Source of the DNA: Phyllobacterium bourgognense | GTDB taxonomy: Bacteria > Pseudomonadota > Alphaproteobacteria > Rhizobiales > Rhizobiaceae | Reading direction: 5' to 3' | Assembly: GCF_003337575.1 (NCBI RefSeq) | Contig: NZ_QPJM01000006.1 | Location: 124,001 to 188,000 of the forward strand | DNA length: 64,000 nt | Shown here: positions 51,667 to 61,056 of the stretch, one piece after another | How positions within the stretch are numbered: the first letter of the stretch is position 1 | Layout: every line of letters begins with the position of its first letter | Notes under the pieces: generated by a model | The model's input: the letters and a program-made list of their open reading frames with translations, nothing else | What the model was told of the DNA's origin: nothing | Database searches by the model: none | Made by a program: the position numbers and the translations under genes

Positions 51667-53271
51667 ATGAATACCTACAAGAAACTCCTTGCGGCGACCG
51701 CGCTCGCAATGCTGACAGGTGGGCTGATGGCAGGTGGAGCCGCAGCCAAGACGTTGGTTTTTTGCTCGGAAGCTGCCCCAGGTGGTTTTGATCCGGCGCT
51801 TTATACGGGTGGTGAGACACTCGATGCGACGGGACAAGCCGTCTTTAACAAACTGGTGGAATTCAAGCCAGGAACATCGGAAGTTGAGCCGGCTCTTGCT
51901 GACAGCTGGACGATCTCCGATGATGGTCTGGAATATACGTTCAAACTTCATCCAGGCGTCAAGTTCCAGACGACAAGCTATTTCACGCCATCGCGTGAGC
52001 TAAACGCTGACGATGTGGTGTTTTCGTTTGAACGCCAGAAGGAAGGCAGCCCTTGGGCCAAGTATGTCGACGGCGCTTCCTACGAATATTTTGAAGGCAT
52101 GGACTTCCCGAAACTGATCAAGTCAGTGGAAAAAGTTGACGATTTGACGGTAAAGGTCACGCTGACCAAGCCCAACGCACCAATGCTTGCCAACCTTGCC
52201 ATGGACTTCTCGTCCATCGTATCCAAGGAATATGCCGACAAGCTGATGGCTGACAAAACACCAGGCAAGTTCAACGAGCAGCCGGTTGGCACGGGCCCAT
52301 TCCAGTTCGTGGACTATCAGCTCAACACCGCCATCCGCTATGAAGCCAATCCCGACTATTACAAGGGTAAGGTAAAGCTCGACAGCCTCATCTTCGCGGT
52401 TACACCTGATGCTGCTGTCCGTGTGCAGAAGCTCAAGGCCGGTGAGTGCCAGCTGACGATCTATCCGGATCCGGCAGATGTGGAAGGTCTGAAGGCTGAT
52501 ACGAACCTGAATGTCATCCAGGAAGAAGGCCTGAACGTTTCGACGCTTGCCTACAACACCACACAAGCGCCATTCGACAAACCCGAAGTGCGCAAGGCGC
52601 TCAACCAGGCAATCGACAAGAAGGCCATCGTCGATGCCGTTTACCTCGGTCAGGGTACACCGGCAATCAACCCGATCCCGCCAACGATGTGGTCCTACAA
52701 CAAGTCGATCAAGGATGACGAATACAATCCAGAAGCTGCAAAGGCCGCACTCGAAAAGGCTGGCGTAAAAGATCTGTCGATGAAAATCTGGGCTATGCCG
52801 GTTGCCCGTCCGTACATGCCGAACGGCCGTCGCACTGCCGAACTGATCCAGTCGGATTTTGCCAAGGTTGGTGTGAAGGCAGAGATCGTTACCTTCGATT
52901 GGCAGGAATACCTGAAGCAGGCTTCCGATCCAAAGCACGATGGTGCCGTCATCATCGGCTGGACCGGCGACAATGGCGATCCGGACAACTTCCTTGCAAC
53001 CCTGTTGTCCTGCCAGGCTGTTGGTACATCCAACCGCGCTGCGTGGTGCAACCAGGAATTCACGGATTTGATCAACAAGGCGGCTGTCGTCTCCGATCCT
53101 GCAGAGCGCACCAAGCTTTATGAAGAAGCGCAGGTTGTATTCAAGCGTGAAGCGCCATGGGCAACGCTTGCTCACTCGCTCGTTACCACAGCTATGACGA
53201 AGAACGTATCTGGCTATGTGCCCAGCCCGCTCGGTGTTCATAACTTCGCCAGCGTCGACGTCGCAGAGTAA
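51667..53271 (+). CDS. dppA: Dipeptide ABC transporter substrate-binding protein
   Basis: 534 residues with a clear signal peptide (ending AGGAAAKTL). SBP_bac_5 family: FCSEAAPGGFDPALYTGGET, DDVVFSFERQ, PVGTGPFQFVDYQ and the C-terminal GWTGDNGDPDNFLATLLSCQ typical of DppA. It binds di- and perhaps tripeptides, and in some bacteria heme, in the periplasm for DppBCDF. First gene of the operon; an attenuating hairpin follows, which should make it more abundant than the membrane parts. Confidence 0.95.
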   Translation: MNTYKKLLAATALAMLTGGLMAGGAAAKTLVFCSEAAPGGFDPALYTGGETLDATGQAVFNKLVEFKPGTSEVEPALADSWTISDDGLEYTFKLHPGVKFQTTSYFTPSRELNADDVVFSFERQKEGSPWAKYVDGASYEYFEGMDFPKLIKSVEKVDDLTVKVTLTKPNAPMLANLAMDFSSIVSKEYADKLMADKTPGKFNEQPVGTGPFQFVDYQLNTAIRYEANPDYYKGKVKLDSLIFAVTPDAAVRVQKLKAGECQLTIYPDPADVEGLKADTNLNVIQEEGLNVSTLAYNTTQAPFDKPEVRKALNQAIDKKAIVDAVYLGQGTPAINPIPPTMWSYNKSIKDDEYNPEAAKAALEKAGVKDLSMKIWAMPVARPYMPNGRRTAELIQSDFAKVGVKAEIVTFDWQEYLKQASDPKHDGAVIIGWTGDNGDPDNFLATLLSCQAVGTSNRAAWCNQEFTDLINKAAVVSDPAERTKLYEEAQVVFKREAPWATLAHSLVTTAMTKNVSGYVPSPLGVHNFASVDVAE

Positions 53272-53281
53272 ATCTACTCCA

Positions 53282-53312
53282 GCGGTACCGGCTTCGGCCG
53301 GTACCGCATTTT
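53282..53312 (+). terminator. Attenuating terminator between dppA and dppB
   Basis: GCGGTACCGGC...GCCGGTACCGC, a stem of about 11 pairs with a tiny loop, followed by ATTTTT. It lies in the 53-base gap, as is usual between a binding-protein gene and its permease genes. Confidence 0.85.
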
Positions 53313-53324
53313 TATCAGGTCACC

Positions 53325-54332
53325 ATGTTTCGCTATATCGCGTCCAGAGTGCTGCTGCTGATTCCGACGTTCATCGGTATTAGTTTTGTGGCCTTCATTT
53401 TCATTCGTTTGTTGCCCGGCGACCCTGTCATCGCACTTGCGGGGGAACGGGGCATGACGCCGGAACGGCATCAATTGCTGATGGACCAGTTCGGTTTCAA
53501 CAGGCCTATATGGGAACAGTATTTCTCGTTCCTATGGGGTGTTTTCCATGGAGATTTCGGCACGTCGATCGCCAGCAAGCGGCCGGTGCTAGCAGACTTC
53601 CGGGCGCTTTTCCCGGCAACATTGGAGCTTAGCATCTGTGCCATGCTCTTTGCCGTTATCATCGGCATCCCGGCGGGTATTTTCGCTGCAGTAAAGCGCG
53701 GTTCGATCTTCGACCAGTTGAGCATGGGCATCGCGCTCGTTGGATATTCGATGCCGATCTTCTGGTGGGGTATTCTCCTGATCATCCTTTTCGCCGGTAT
53801 ATTGCATTGGACGCCGGTGTCAGGGCGCATGGACCTCATCTATTTCTTCAAGCCAACCACAGGCTTCATGCTGATAGATAGTCTGATTTCGGGTGGCAAA
53901 GGCGCATTCAAATCGGCTGTTTCGCATTTGATTCTGCCGACAATCGTGCTCGGAACGATTCCGCTCGCGGTTATCGCGCGTCAGACGCGATCCGCCATGT
54001 TGGAAGTTCTCGGTGAAGACTACGTGCGCACAGCCCGGGCAAAAGGCCTCGAACCCAAGCGCGTCATTGGCGTGCACGCTCTGCGCAATGCGATGATCCC
54101 GGTCATCACCACGATCGGTTTGCAGATGGGGCTGCTCATGGCCGGCGCGATCCTGACCGAGACCATCTTTTCCTGGCCGGGCATCGGCAAGTGGATGATC
54201 GATGCCATCTCCCGCCGGGATTACGTCGTGGTGCAGGGAGGTCTCATGCTCGTGGCGCTGATCGTCATGGTCGTCAATCTGATCGTTGATCTGCTCTATG
54301 CGGTAATCAACCCGCGTATTCGCGTAAAGTGA
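53325..54332 (+). CDS. dppB: Dipeptide ABC transporter permease DppB
   Basis: 335 residues, six membrane helices. Typical start MFRYIASRVLLLIPTFIGIS and FIRLLPGDPV; the permease coupling helix region reads YVRTARAKGLEPKRVIGVHA, then LRNAMIPVITTIGLQMG, the binding-protein-dependent transport EAA-like motif. It pairs with DppC in the inner membrane. Confidence 0.95.
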   Translation: MFRYIASRVLLLIPTFIGISFVAFIFIRLLPGDPVIALAGERGMTPERHQLLMDQFGFNRPIWEQYFSFLWGVFHGDFGTSIASKRPVLADFRALFPATLELSICAMLFAVIIGIPAGIFAAVKRGSIFDQLSMGIALVGYSMPIFWWGILLIILFAGILHWTPVSGRMDLIYFFKPTTGFMLIDSLISGGKGAFKSAVSHLILPTIVLGTIPLAVIARQTRSAMLEVLGEDYVRTARAKGLEPKRVIGVHALRNAMIPVITTIGLQMGLLMAGAILTETIFSWPGIGKWMIDAISRRDYVVVQGGLMLVALIVMVVNLIVDLLYAVINPRIRVK

Positions 54333-54339
54333 GGAACCC

Positions 54340-55257
54340 GTGACCAACGAAGTTTCCCCGCCCGTACCGCTTGCCTCGTCCCAGACTTCGGGCCGGATGG
54401 CGCGGTTTTCGGAATTCTGGTTCTATTTCAGCGTCAACAAGGGCGCGGTGATAGGTTTTGCCGTTCTCGTCCTTCTGGTCCTGATCGCCATATTTGGTCC
54501 GCTCATTGCGCCCCACGCTCCTTACCAACAGTACCGTGATGCCTTGCTAACGCCGCCGTCGTGGCAAGTGGGCGGCAAGGAGCAGTTTCTGCTTGGCACC
54601 GATGCCGTTGGCCGGGATTTGCTTTCCCGTCTGATCTACGGCGCGCGCTATTCGTTGTTCATCGGCTTGATCGTCGTGACGTTCGCGATGATCACTGGCG
54701 TTATTCTCGGTGTTCTTGCTGGCTATTTCCGTGGTTGGGTCGATACGCTGATCATGCGCATCATGGATATCATCCTGGCCTTTCCGCCGCTGCTGCTGGC
54801 CCTTGTGCTTGTGGCTATTCTGGGACCCGGTCTTTTCAATGCGATGATCGCTATTGCTCTCGTTCTGCAACCGCACTTTGCCCGCCTTACGCGCGCGGCG
54901 GTCATGAGCGAGAAGAACCGCGAATACGTCATAGCGTCGAAGCTGGCAGGCGCCGGCCACCTCCGCTTGATGTTCAAAACGATCCTGCCGAACTGTCTCG
55001 CGCCGCTGATCGTGCAGGGAACGCTGTCGTTTTCGAATGCAATTCTCGAGGCTGCAGCACTTGGGTTCCTCGGCATGGGTGCCCAGCCGCCAACACCGGA
55101 ATGGGGAACGATGCTGGCAGAGGCCCGCGAATTCATCCTGCGGGCCTGGTGGGTCGTGACTTTCCCCGGTCTTGCAATCCTGATCACCGTCCTCGCGATC
55201 AATCTCGTTGGAGATGGACTGCGCGATGCTCTCGATCCTAAGTTGAAAAGGAGCTGA
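54340..55257 (+). CDS. dppC: Dipeptide ABC transporter permease DppC
   Basis: 305 residues from a GTG with GAGGA 5 bases upstream. OppC/DppC-type N-terminal domain then BPD_transp: LLGTDAVGRDLLSRLIYGAR, YVIASKLAGAGHLRLMFKTI, LPNCLAPLIVQGTLSFSNAI and GFLGMGAQPPTPEWGTML. It begins 7 bases after dppB. Confidence 0.95.
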   Translation: MTNEVSPPVPLASSQTSGRMARFSEFWFYFSVNKGAVIGFAVLVLLVLIAIFGPLIAPHAPYQQYRDALLTPPSWQVGGKEQFLLGTDAVGRDLLSRLIYGARYSLFIGLIVVTFAMITGVILGVLAGYFRGWVDTLIMRIMDIILAFPPLLLALVLVAILGPGLFNAMIAIALVLQPHFARLTRAAVMSEKNREYVIASKLAGAGHLRLMFKTILPNCLAPLIVQGTLSFSNAILEAAALGFLGMGAQPPTPEWGTMLAEAREFILRAWWVVTFPGLAILITVLAINLVGDGLRDALDPKLKRS

Positions 55258-55260
55258 GGT

Positions 55261-56115
55261 ATGGCGCTGCTTGAAATCAAGAACCTCTCGGTCGGCTTCG
55301 ACACGAATGCCGGCCTGTTCATGGCCGTGCAGGGCATCGATCTTTCGGTCGATAATCGTGAAGTTCTGGCGATCGTTGGTGAATCCGGCTCCGGTAAATC
55401 AGTTGCCATGTTGGCCGTGATGGGCCTTTTGCCGAAGACCGCAACCGTCACCGCCGACAGTATGACATTCAATGGCCACAACATGTTGACGATGACCGGC
55501 AAGCAGAGGCGAGAAATCGTCGGCCGCGACGTCGCCATGATCTTCCAAGAACCGATGGCGAGCCTCAATCCCTGCTTCACAGTCGGTTTCCAACTGGAAG
55601 AGGTGCTACGCTTCCATATGAAGATGGATGGTCCGACACGGCGCAAGCGTGCGATCGAACTCTTCAAGCAAGTAGGTATTCCGGCGCCGGAAGAGCGGTT
55701 GAACTCCTTCCCGCACCAGATGTCCGGCGGTCAATGCCAGCGTGTGATGATTGCCATTGCCATTGCCTGCAATCCGAAACTGCTGATCGCTGATGAGCCG
55801 ACGACAGCGCTTGACGTGACGATCCAGAAGCAAATTCTCGACCTTCTCGTGAGCTTGCAGGTGAAGCATGGCATGGGCCTGATCATGATCACCCACGACA
55901 TGGGTGTCGTGGCGGAAACCGCCGATCGCGTGATCGTTCAATACAAGGGCCGCAAGATGGAGGAGGCCGACGTGCTCTCGCTGTTCGAGTCGCCCAAAAG
56001 CCCCTATACCCGCGCGCTTCTGTCTGCCTTGCCAGAGAATGCGACTGGCGACCGCCTGTCAACGGTTGCGGATTTCATGAAGAATGAAGCCGCCAATGCA
56101 GGAGTGGCGCCATGA
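55261..56115 (+). CDS. dppD: Dipeptide ABC transporter ATPase DppD
   Basis: 284 residues. Walker [21 protein letters not shown], signature [20 protein letters not shown] (note Cys in place of the usual Arg/Gln), Walker [21 protein letters not shown]. It is shorter than typical DppD (about 325): the C-terminal oligopeptide domain is cut back, ending after [25 protein letters not shown] precedes the ATG; it overlaps dppF by 4 bases. Confidence 0.93.
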   Translation: MALLEIKNLSVGFDTNAGLFMAVQGIDLSVDNREVLAIVGESGSGKSVAMLAVMGLLPKTATVTADSMTFNGHNMLTMTGKQRREIVGRDVAMIFQEPMASLNPCFTVGFQLEEVLRFHMKMDGPTRRKRAIELFKQVGIPAPEERLNSFPHQMSGGQCQRVMIAIAIACNPKLLIADEPTTALDVTIQKQILDLLVSLQVKHGMGLIMITHDMGVVAETADRVIVQYKGRKMEEADVLSLFESPKSPYTRALLSALPENATGDRLSTVADFMKNEAANAGVAP

Positions 56116-56942
56116 GCGAAGTCGTACTCGAGGGCCGCAATATCGTCCGCGATTATCACGTCGGCGGCGGTCTGTTTGGCAAGCAGAAGACCGTGCACGC
56201 GGTCAAGGGCGTCAGCTTTACTTTGGAAAAGGGCAAAACCCTTGCCATTGTGGGCGAGAGCGGTTGCGGAAAGTCAACGCTGGGCCGGATATTGACTCTG
56301 ATCGATCCGCAGACTTCCGGCGAACTTTTGATCGATGGTAAGCCTATCAATATCGCCAAGGATCGCGTCACCGCGGAGATGCGCCGCAAGGTGCAGATCA
56401 TTTTTCAGAATCCCTATGGTTCGCTTAATCCGCGCCAGAAGATCGGCGAAGTGCTGGGCGAACCATTATTGTTGAATACCAACAAGACGGCCGCCGAGCG
56501 GCGCGATCTGGCGATGCAAATGCTGGTGAAGGTCGGACTTGGACCTGAGCACTACAATCGCTATCCGCACATGTTCTCCGGAGGTCAGCGCCAGCGTATC
56601 GCCATTGCCCGCGCGCTGATGCTTAGCCCGAGCCTGCTCGTGCTGGATGAGCCGGTCTCTGCGCTAGATCTCTCGGTACAAGCACAGGTTCTTAATCTGT
56701 TGGCCGATCTGCAGGACGAGTTCAATCTTACCTACGTCTTCATCAGCCACGATCTTTCTGTGGTGCGCTACATCGCCGACGAAGTCATGGTGATGTACTA
56801 CGGCGAAGTCGTTGAATATGGCACGCGGGAGGAAGTGTTTGCCAACCCGCAGCACAGCTATACGAAGACGCTGTTTGCAGCGACGCCGAAGTCCGATGTG
56901 GAAAGCATCAGGGCACGCTTGGCCAAAAAGAAGGCCGCGTGA
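56112..56942 (+). CDS. dppF: Dipeptide ABC transporter ATPase DppF
   Basis: 276 residues. Walker [21 protein letters not shown], signature [20 protein letters not shown], Walker [21 protein letters not shown] and the switch [11 protein letters not shown]. The C-terminus is also short for the family. It forms a heterodimer with DppD. Confidence 0.94.
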   Translation: MSEVVLEGRNIVRDYHVGGGLFGKQKTVHAVKGVSFTLEKGKTLAIVGESGCGKSTLGRILTLIDPQTSGELLIDGKPINIAKDRVTAEMRRKVQIIFQNPYGSLNPRQKIGEVLGEPLLLNTNKTAAERRDLAMQMLVKVGLGPEHYNRYPHMFSGGQRQRIAIARALMLSPSLLVLDEPVSALDLSVQAQVLNLLADLQDEFNLTYVFISHDLSVVRYIADEVMVMYYGEVVEYGTREEVFANPQHSYTKTLFAATPKSDVESIRARLAKKKAA

Positions 56943-56943
56943 C

Positions 56944-57204
56944 ATGACCAAAAAGCAGGCGATTTCCACGGCACCCAAGGATGGTAGCAAGGTTCAGGTG
57001 TTCTGGACCGACGAGGACGGACAGGAAAACGAATCCATCGGGCAGTATCGCTCACTGGATCGCCTGAAGGCGACGGGCGGCCAGTGGGACGAAACGGATG
57101 CCGGCTGGTGGATATTCACGGATTCAAATACGCAGAAAAAAGTCGTGCCTCATTCCTGGCAGCCAGCCGGGAAATCCGGTGACGAGGATGCCGAAGAAGA
57201 GTAG
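56944..57204 (+). CDS. Small conserved hypothetical protein after dppF
   Basis: 86 residues beginning one base after the dppF stop, so it is cotranscribed with dpp. Visible elements: STAPKDGSKVQVFWTDEDGQ, SLDRLKATGGQWDETDAGWW and NTQKKVVPHSWQPAG, an aromatic-rich beta pattern, then an acidic tail (DEDAEEE). I do not recognise the family beyond small rhizobial DUF-type proteins with the PHSWQP ending. Cytosolic; role in peptide uptake unknown. Confidence 0.75.
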   Translation: MTKKQAISTAPKDGSKVQVFWTDEDGQENESIGQYRSLDRLKATGGQWDETDAGWWIFTDSNTQKKVVPHSWQPAGKSGDEDAEEE

Positions 57205-57210
57205 TCTGAA

Positions 57211-58254
57211 CTAGTGCTTCTGGTGCTTTAACAGGCCGCGCACGATGTCATCGGCGGAGATCATCCCGAGAAATGAGCCGTTTTCCACGACGCCAACATC
57301 GCCACTGTTTTTCGCGATCGCTTGCATGATTTCACGCACCGGCGTTTCCGGACGCGCTGTAGCCGCAAACGGCCTGCTGGCGGAGCGCGTTCGATCCAGC
57401 GGAACCATGATGTCCGCCGCAGTGAGCACACCAAGTGGATTCATGTTGGCGACGAAATCCGCAACATATTCATCAGCCGGGTTAAGCAGGATGTCCTGAG
57501 CCGTACCGCACTGGATGATCCGTCCGCCCTCCATAATGGCAATACGGTTGCCAATTTTCATGGCCTCATCCAGATCGTGACTAACGAAGACGATCGTCTT
57601 CTTCAGTCGCTCCTGCAGGCTGAGAAGCTCATCTTGCAAGCGGGTTCGAATAAGCGGGTCGAGCGCTGAAAAGGGCTCATCCATCAGCAGGATCGGTGCA
57701 CCTGTTGCGAAAGCGCGCGCAAGGCCGACACGTTGCTGCATACCGCCGGAGAGCTCGCCAACCTTGCGCTTGGCCCAGTCCTTGAGATTGACCAGTTCGA
57801 GCTGCTGCTGCACGGCTTTCGCGCGCTCTTCTTTCGGAACACCCGACAGCTCAAGTCCGAACCCGACATTCTCTTCAACCGTGCGCCAGGGCAGGAGACC
57901 GAACTGCTGGAAAACCATCGAAACAAGGTGCTTGCGCAAATCCCGCAAAGTTGTCTTGTCGGCCTTGCCGACATCGATAGACCGCCCTTTGTTGTGAACG
58001 ACGACGGAGCCGCGCGAGATAGGGTTAAGGCGATTGATAGCGCGCAGGAGCGTCGACTTACCGGAGCCCGAGAGCCCCATCAACACGACTATTTCCCCTT
58101 CGGCGACGGTGAGAGTGCAATTGTGAACGCCGAGCACGTGGCCTGTTTCGGCCTGGATATCCGAGCGGCTTTTCCCCTGATCGGCCAGGAACAACGAACC
58201 GTCAGTCTTCTTGCCGAAAATAATACAGACATTATCCAGTGTGATCGCAGTCAT
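57211..58254 (-). CDS. choV: Choline ABC transporter ATPase
   Basis: 347 residues. Walker A LMGLSGSGKSTLLRAINRLN, signature VGELSGGMQQRVGLARAFAT, Walker B PILLMDEPFSALDPLIRTRL, then a C-terminal CBS-type regulatory region (PVREIMQAIAKNSGDVGVVE). The N-terminal KKTDGSLFLADQGKSRSDIQ and the extension are characteristic of ChoV rather than ProV. Overlaps choW by 4 bases. Confidence 0.92.
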   Translation of the reverse strand: MTAITLDNVCIIFGKKTDGSLFLADQGKSRSDIQAETGHVLGVHNCTLTVAEGEIVVLMGLSGSGKSTLLRAINRLNPISRGSVVVHNKGRSIDVGKADKTTLRDLRKHLVSMVFQQFGLLPWRTVEENVGFGLELSGVPKEERAKAVQQQLELVNLKDWAKRKVGELSGGMQQRVGLARAFATGAPILLMDEPFSALDPLIRTRLQDELLSLQERLKKTIVFVSHDLDEAMKIGNRIAIMEGGRIIQCGTAQDILLNPADEYVADFVANMNPLGVLTAADIMVPLDRTRSASRPFAATARPETPVREIMQAIAKNSGDVGVVENGSFLGMISADDIVRGLLKHQKH

Positions 58255-59093
58255 TCACCTGGCTCCTTGCCGGGACGGAATATACGGTCGAGTATGATGG
58301 CGACGACCACAATGACAAGGCCTGCTTCGAAGCCCAAGGCCGTGTTAACCGAGTTCAGCGCGCGCACGACTGGCACGCCAAGCCCATCGGCTCCGACCAG
58401 TGCCGCGATGACCACCATGGACAGCGACAGCATGATCGTCTGGGTAAGTCCAGCCAGTATTTGCGGCATGGCGTAGGGCAGTTCGATCTTCCAAAGCAGT
58501 TGGCGGGAGGATGCACCGAATGCCTCGCCGGCTTCGATCAGGTGCCGTGGTGTCGAGGAAACGCCGAGATGGGTGAGGCGGATGGGCGCTGGCAAAACAA
58601 AGATTGCCGTTGCGATCAGGCCTGGCACCATACCTATGCCGAAAAAGACGATGGCGGGAATGAGATAGACGAAGGTGGGTAGCGTCTGCATGAGGTCGAG
58701 TACGGGACGGATCGCTGCATAGAACTTCGGCCGATGCGCGGCGATAATGCCGATGGGTACGCCGATCCCCATACACAGGATGCATGAGGAGAGCACCAGC
58801 GTCAGTGTCTCCATCGTTTCTTGCCAGTATCCCTGATTGAGGATGAACAGGAAGCCGAGAATGGTGAGAAGCGTGACCGCTATGGACCGGCGCAGGGCGT
58901 AAGCGATGGCGGCGAAAATCACGACCATGATCAGGGGATGTGGATATTTCAGCGCGTACATCAGGCCGTCGATGAAGGCCTGCATGATTGCGGCCAATCC
59001 ATCGAAAAATCCGGCAAAATTGGTGGTGAGCCAATCGACGACGGCCTTCGCCGTCCTGCCAACCGGAATCTTGTCTTGCGTTAACCAGTCCAA
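58251..59093 (-). CDS. choW: Choline ABC transporter permease
   Basis: 280 residues, six or more membrane helices, with the ProW-type motif ATPRHLIEAGEAFGASSRQL (here SSTPRHLIEAGEAFGAS) and LPYAMPQILAGLTQTIMLSL. It starts with MDWLTQDKIPVGRTAKAVVD, typical of ChoW. The gene lies 103 bases after choX. Confidence 0.92.
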   Translation of the reverse strand: MDWLTQDKIPVGRTAKAVVDWLTTNFAGFFDGLAAIMQAFIDGLMYALKYPHPLIMVVIFAAIAYALRRSIAVTLLTILGFLFILNQGYWQETMETLTLVLSSCILCMGIGVPIGIIAAHRPKFYAAIRPVLDLMQTLPTFVYLIPAIVFFGIGMVPGLIATAIFVLPAPIRLTHLGVSSTPRHLIEAGEAFGASSRQLLWKIELPYAMPQILAGLTQTIMLSLSMVVIAALVGADGLGVPVVRALNSVNTALGFEAGLVIVVVAIILDRIFRPGKEPGE

Positions 59094-59196
59094 ACCAAAA
59101 CCATCCCCACAACGAGTAAGCAGAAGGAGCAGCCCGACCGGAACACCGGGCGGCTCATGTTCTTTGGTCTCTTTATCCCATCAGGGACAGCGATCG

Positions 59197-60138
59197 TTAT
59201 AGCCCCAGCGACGCTTTGACCGCGGGTAGGCCTTCCTTGCCGTCGAAGGTTGTAACACCTGCCAGCCACGTATCCAGAATCGCCGGGTTGGCTTTCAACC
59301 ATTCGGTTGCTGCCTTTGCGCCGTCCTCGCCATCGTCGAGAATCTTGCCCATGATCTCATTTTCCATCTGCAGATTGAATTTGAGATTGGTCAGGAACTT
59401 GCCGACATTCGGGCATTCGGTGGTGTATCCGGCACGGACATTCGTATGGATGATTGCCCCGCCGAAGTCCTTGCCAAACACGTCATCACCGCCGGAAAGA
59501 TAGGCCAGCTTGAAGTTCGTATTCATCGGATGCGGTTCCCAGCCGAGGAAGACGATGGGTTTTTCGCTTTTTGTCTGCTTGGCGACCTGCGCGAGCATGC
59601 CCTGTTCGGAGGATTCGGCGAGCTCGAAACCCTTCAAACCGAAAGTGTCCTTGGAAATCATGTCGAGAATCAAGCGGTTGCCATCGTTTCCGGGCTCGAT
59701 ACCGTAGATCTTGCCGCCGAGCTCATCCTTGAACTTGGCTATGTCCTTGAAATCTTTAAGACCTTTGTCATAGAGATATTGCGGCACCGCCAAGGTGTAT
59801 TTCGCACCAGTCAGATTGGGACCAAGGTCTTCGACGGTCTTATTGTCGAGATATGGCTTGATGTCCGCGGACATGGTCGGCATCCAATTGCCGAGAAATA
59901 CGTCAATGTCCTTCTTGCCAAGCGAAGCATAGGTCACCGGCACAGAGAGAACCTTGGTGTCGGTCGAATAACCAAGACCTTTCAGGACTTCGCTCGTTGC
60001 GGCTGTTGTAGCCGTAATGTCGGTCCAGCCCACATCGGCGAATCGGACTGTCTTGCAGGATTCTGGTTCCGCAGCGAATGCCGTACTTGCGGAAAGGGCC
60101 AAGGCCAGGGAAATAGTGAGTTTGGATAGTACTTTCAT
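59197..60138 (-). CDS. choX: Choline ABC transporter substrate-binding protein
   Basis: 313 residues from an ATG with GGGGAG upstream; the frame continues 26 codons further. A signal peptide ends ASTAFAAEP. OpuAC fold with aromatic-box residues: VRFADVGWTDITATTA, DVFLGNWMPTMSADIKPYLD and IVFLGWEPHPMNTNFKLAYL. It captures choline in the periplasm for osmoprotection or catabolism. No betI or bet genes are within the window. Confidence 0.93.
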   Translation of the reverse strand: MKVLSKLTISLALALSASTAFAAEPESCKTVRFADVGWTDITATTAATSEVLKGLGYSTDTKVLSVPVTYASLGKKDIDVFLGNWMPTMSADIKPYLDNKTVEDLGPNLTGAKYTLAVPQYLYDKGLKDFKDIAKFKDELGGKIYGIEPGNDGNRLILDMISKDTFGLKGFELAESSEQGMLAQVAKQTKSEKPIVFLGWEPHPMNTNFKLAYLSGGDDVFGKDFGGAIIHTNVRAGYTTECPNVGKFLTNLKFNLQMENEIMGKILDDGEDGAKAATEWLKANPAILDTWLAGVTTFDGKEGLPAVKASLGL

Positions 60139-60328
60139 CGATAGTTCTCCCCTTCCGGTTTTTACCGGATTTTCAATGTCATGAACCAAGCACCAAACGG
60201 AAACGCATTCAAGCATAGGCGCGCATAAATCCGGTCAAATAGCGACAGTTGTTGATATTCCGACAAAAGTTGCGTGGGAGTAGAATGTAAGGGTTCATGC
60301 AAAGACCCAACTCTGATTAAAGCGGGCG

Positions 60329-60931
60329 ATGGCAAAACTCTATTTCAGTTACTCGGCTATGAATGCCGGAAAATCGACGCTGCTTTTGCAAGCTTCCTAC
60401 AACTACCAGGAACGCGGCATGCGGACGATGCTGTTCACGGCTGCGCACTATGCCGAAGACGGTGTCGGAAGGATAACCTCGCGGCTGGGTGTCAGCGCGG
60501 AGGCGCTGCTTTATCGCGATAAAGATGATCTTTTTTCGCTTATCGCCAAAGCACACGGTGAAAGCAGGCTGAGTTGCGTGTTTGTCGACGAAGCGCAATT
60601 TCTGACCAAGGAGCAGGTCTGGCAACTGGCGCGCGTTGTTGACCGGCTTAACCTGCCAGTCTTGTGTTTTGGTCTGCGCACGGATTTTCAGGGTAAGCTC
60701 TTTCCAGGCTCGGCGGAATTGCTCGCCATTGCTGACACTTTGCGGGAAATCCGCACCATCTGTCACTGCGGCGCCAAGGCGACGATGGTTGTGCGTCACG
60801 GACCGAAAGGGGAGGCGCTGCTTGAGGGCGATCAGGTGGCGATCGAAAAATCCGTTTATGTCTCGCTCTGCCGCAAACACTGGGAGGAGGAAACCGGTCG
60901 GATTGCAAGCGGGAACGTCGATAAGTCGTAG
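60329..60931 (+). CDS. tdk: Thymidine kinase
   Basis: 200 residues. P-loop FSYSAMNAGKSTLLLQA, the lasso and VFVDEAQFLTKEQVWQLARV (catalytic Glu/Gln), YGLRTDF-type CFGLRTDFQGKLFPGS, and the zinc site formed by CHCGAKA and later CRKHW. Type II, cytosolic, pyrimidine salvage. Monocistronic; a three-gene cluster of unknown function begins 125 bases downstream. Confidence 0.95.
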   Translation: MAKLYFSYSAMNAGKSTLLLQASYNYQERGMRTMLFTAAHYAEDGVGRITSRLGVSAEALLYRDKDDLFSLIAKAHGESRLSCVFVDEAQFLTKEQVWQLARVVDRLNLPVLCFGLRTDFQGKLFPGSAELLAIADTLREIRTICHCGAKATMVVRHGPKGEALLEGDQVAIEKSVYVSLCRKHWEEETGRIASGNVDKS

Positions 60932-61056
60932 AGCGAATCTCTGCTTGCAAGTTTATGTTGAGACCTGTCATTTTCCGGTAGGCTTTTTTTCGCAATGTAC
61001 CGTGTCTATATTCGGTCGTCGCGAGAGGCGATTTTGGCAATCAGGGGAATACGTAA

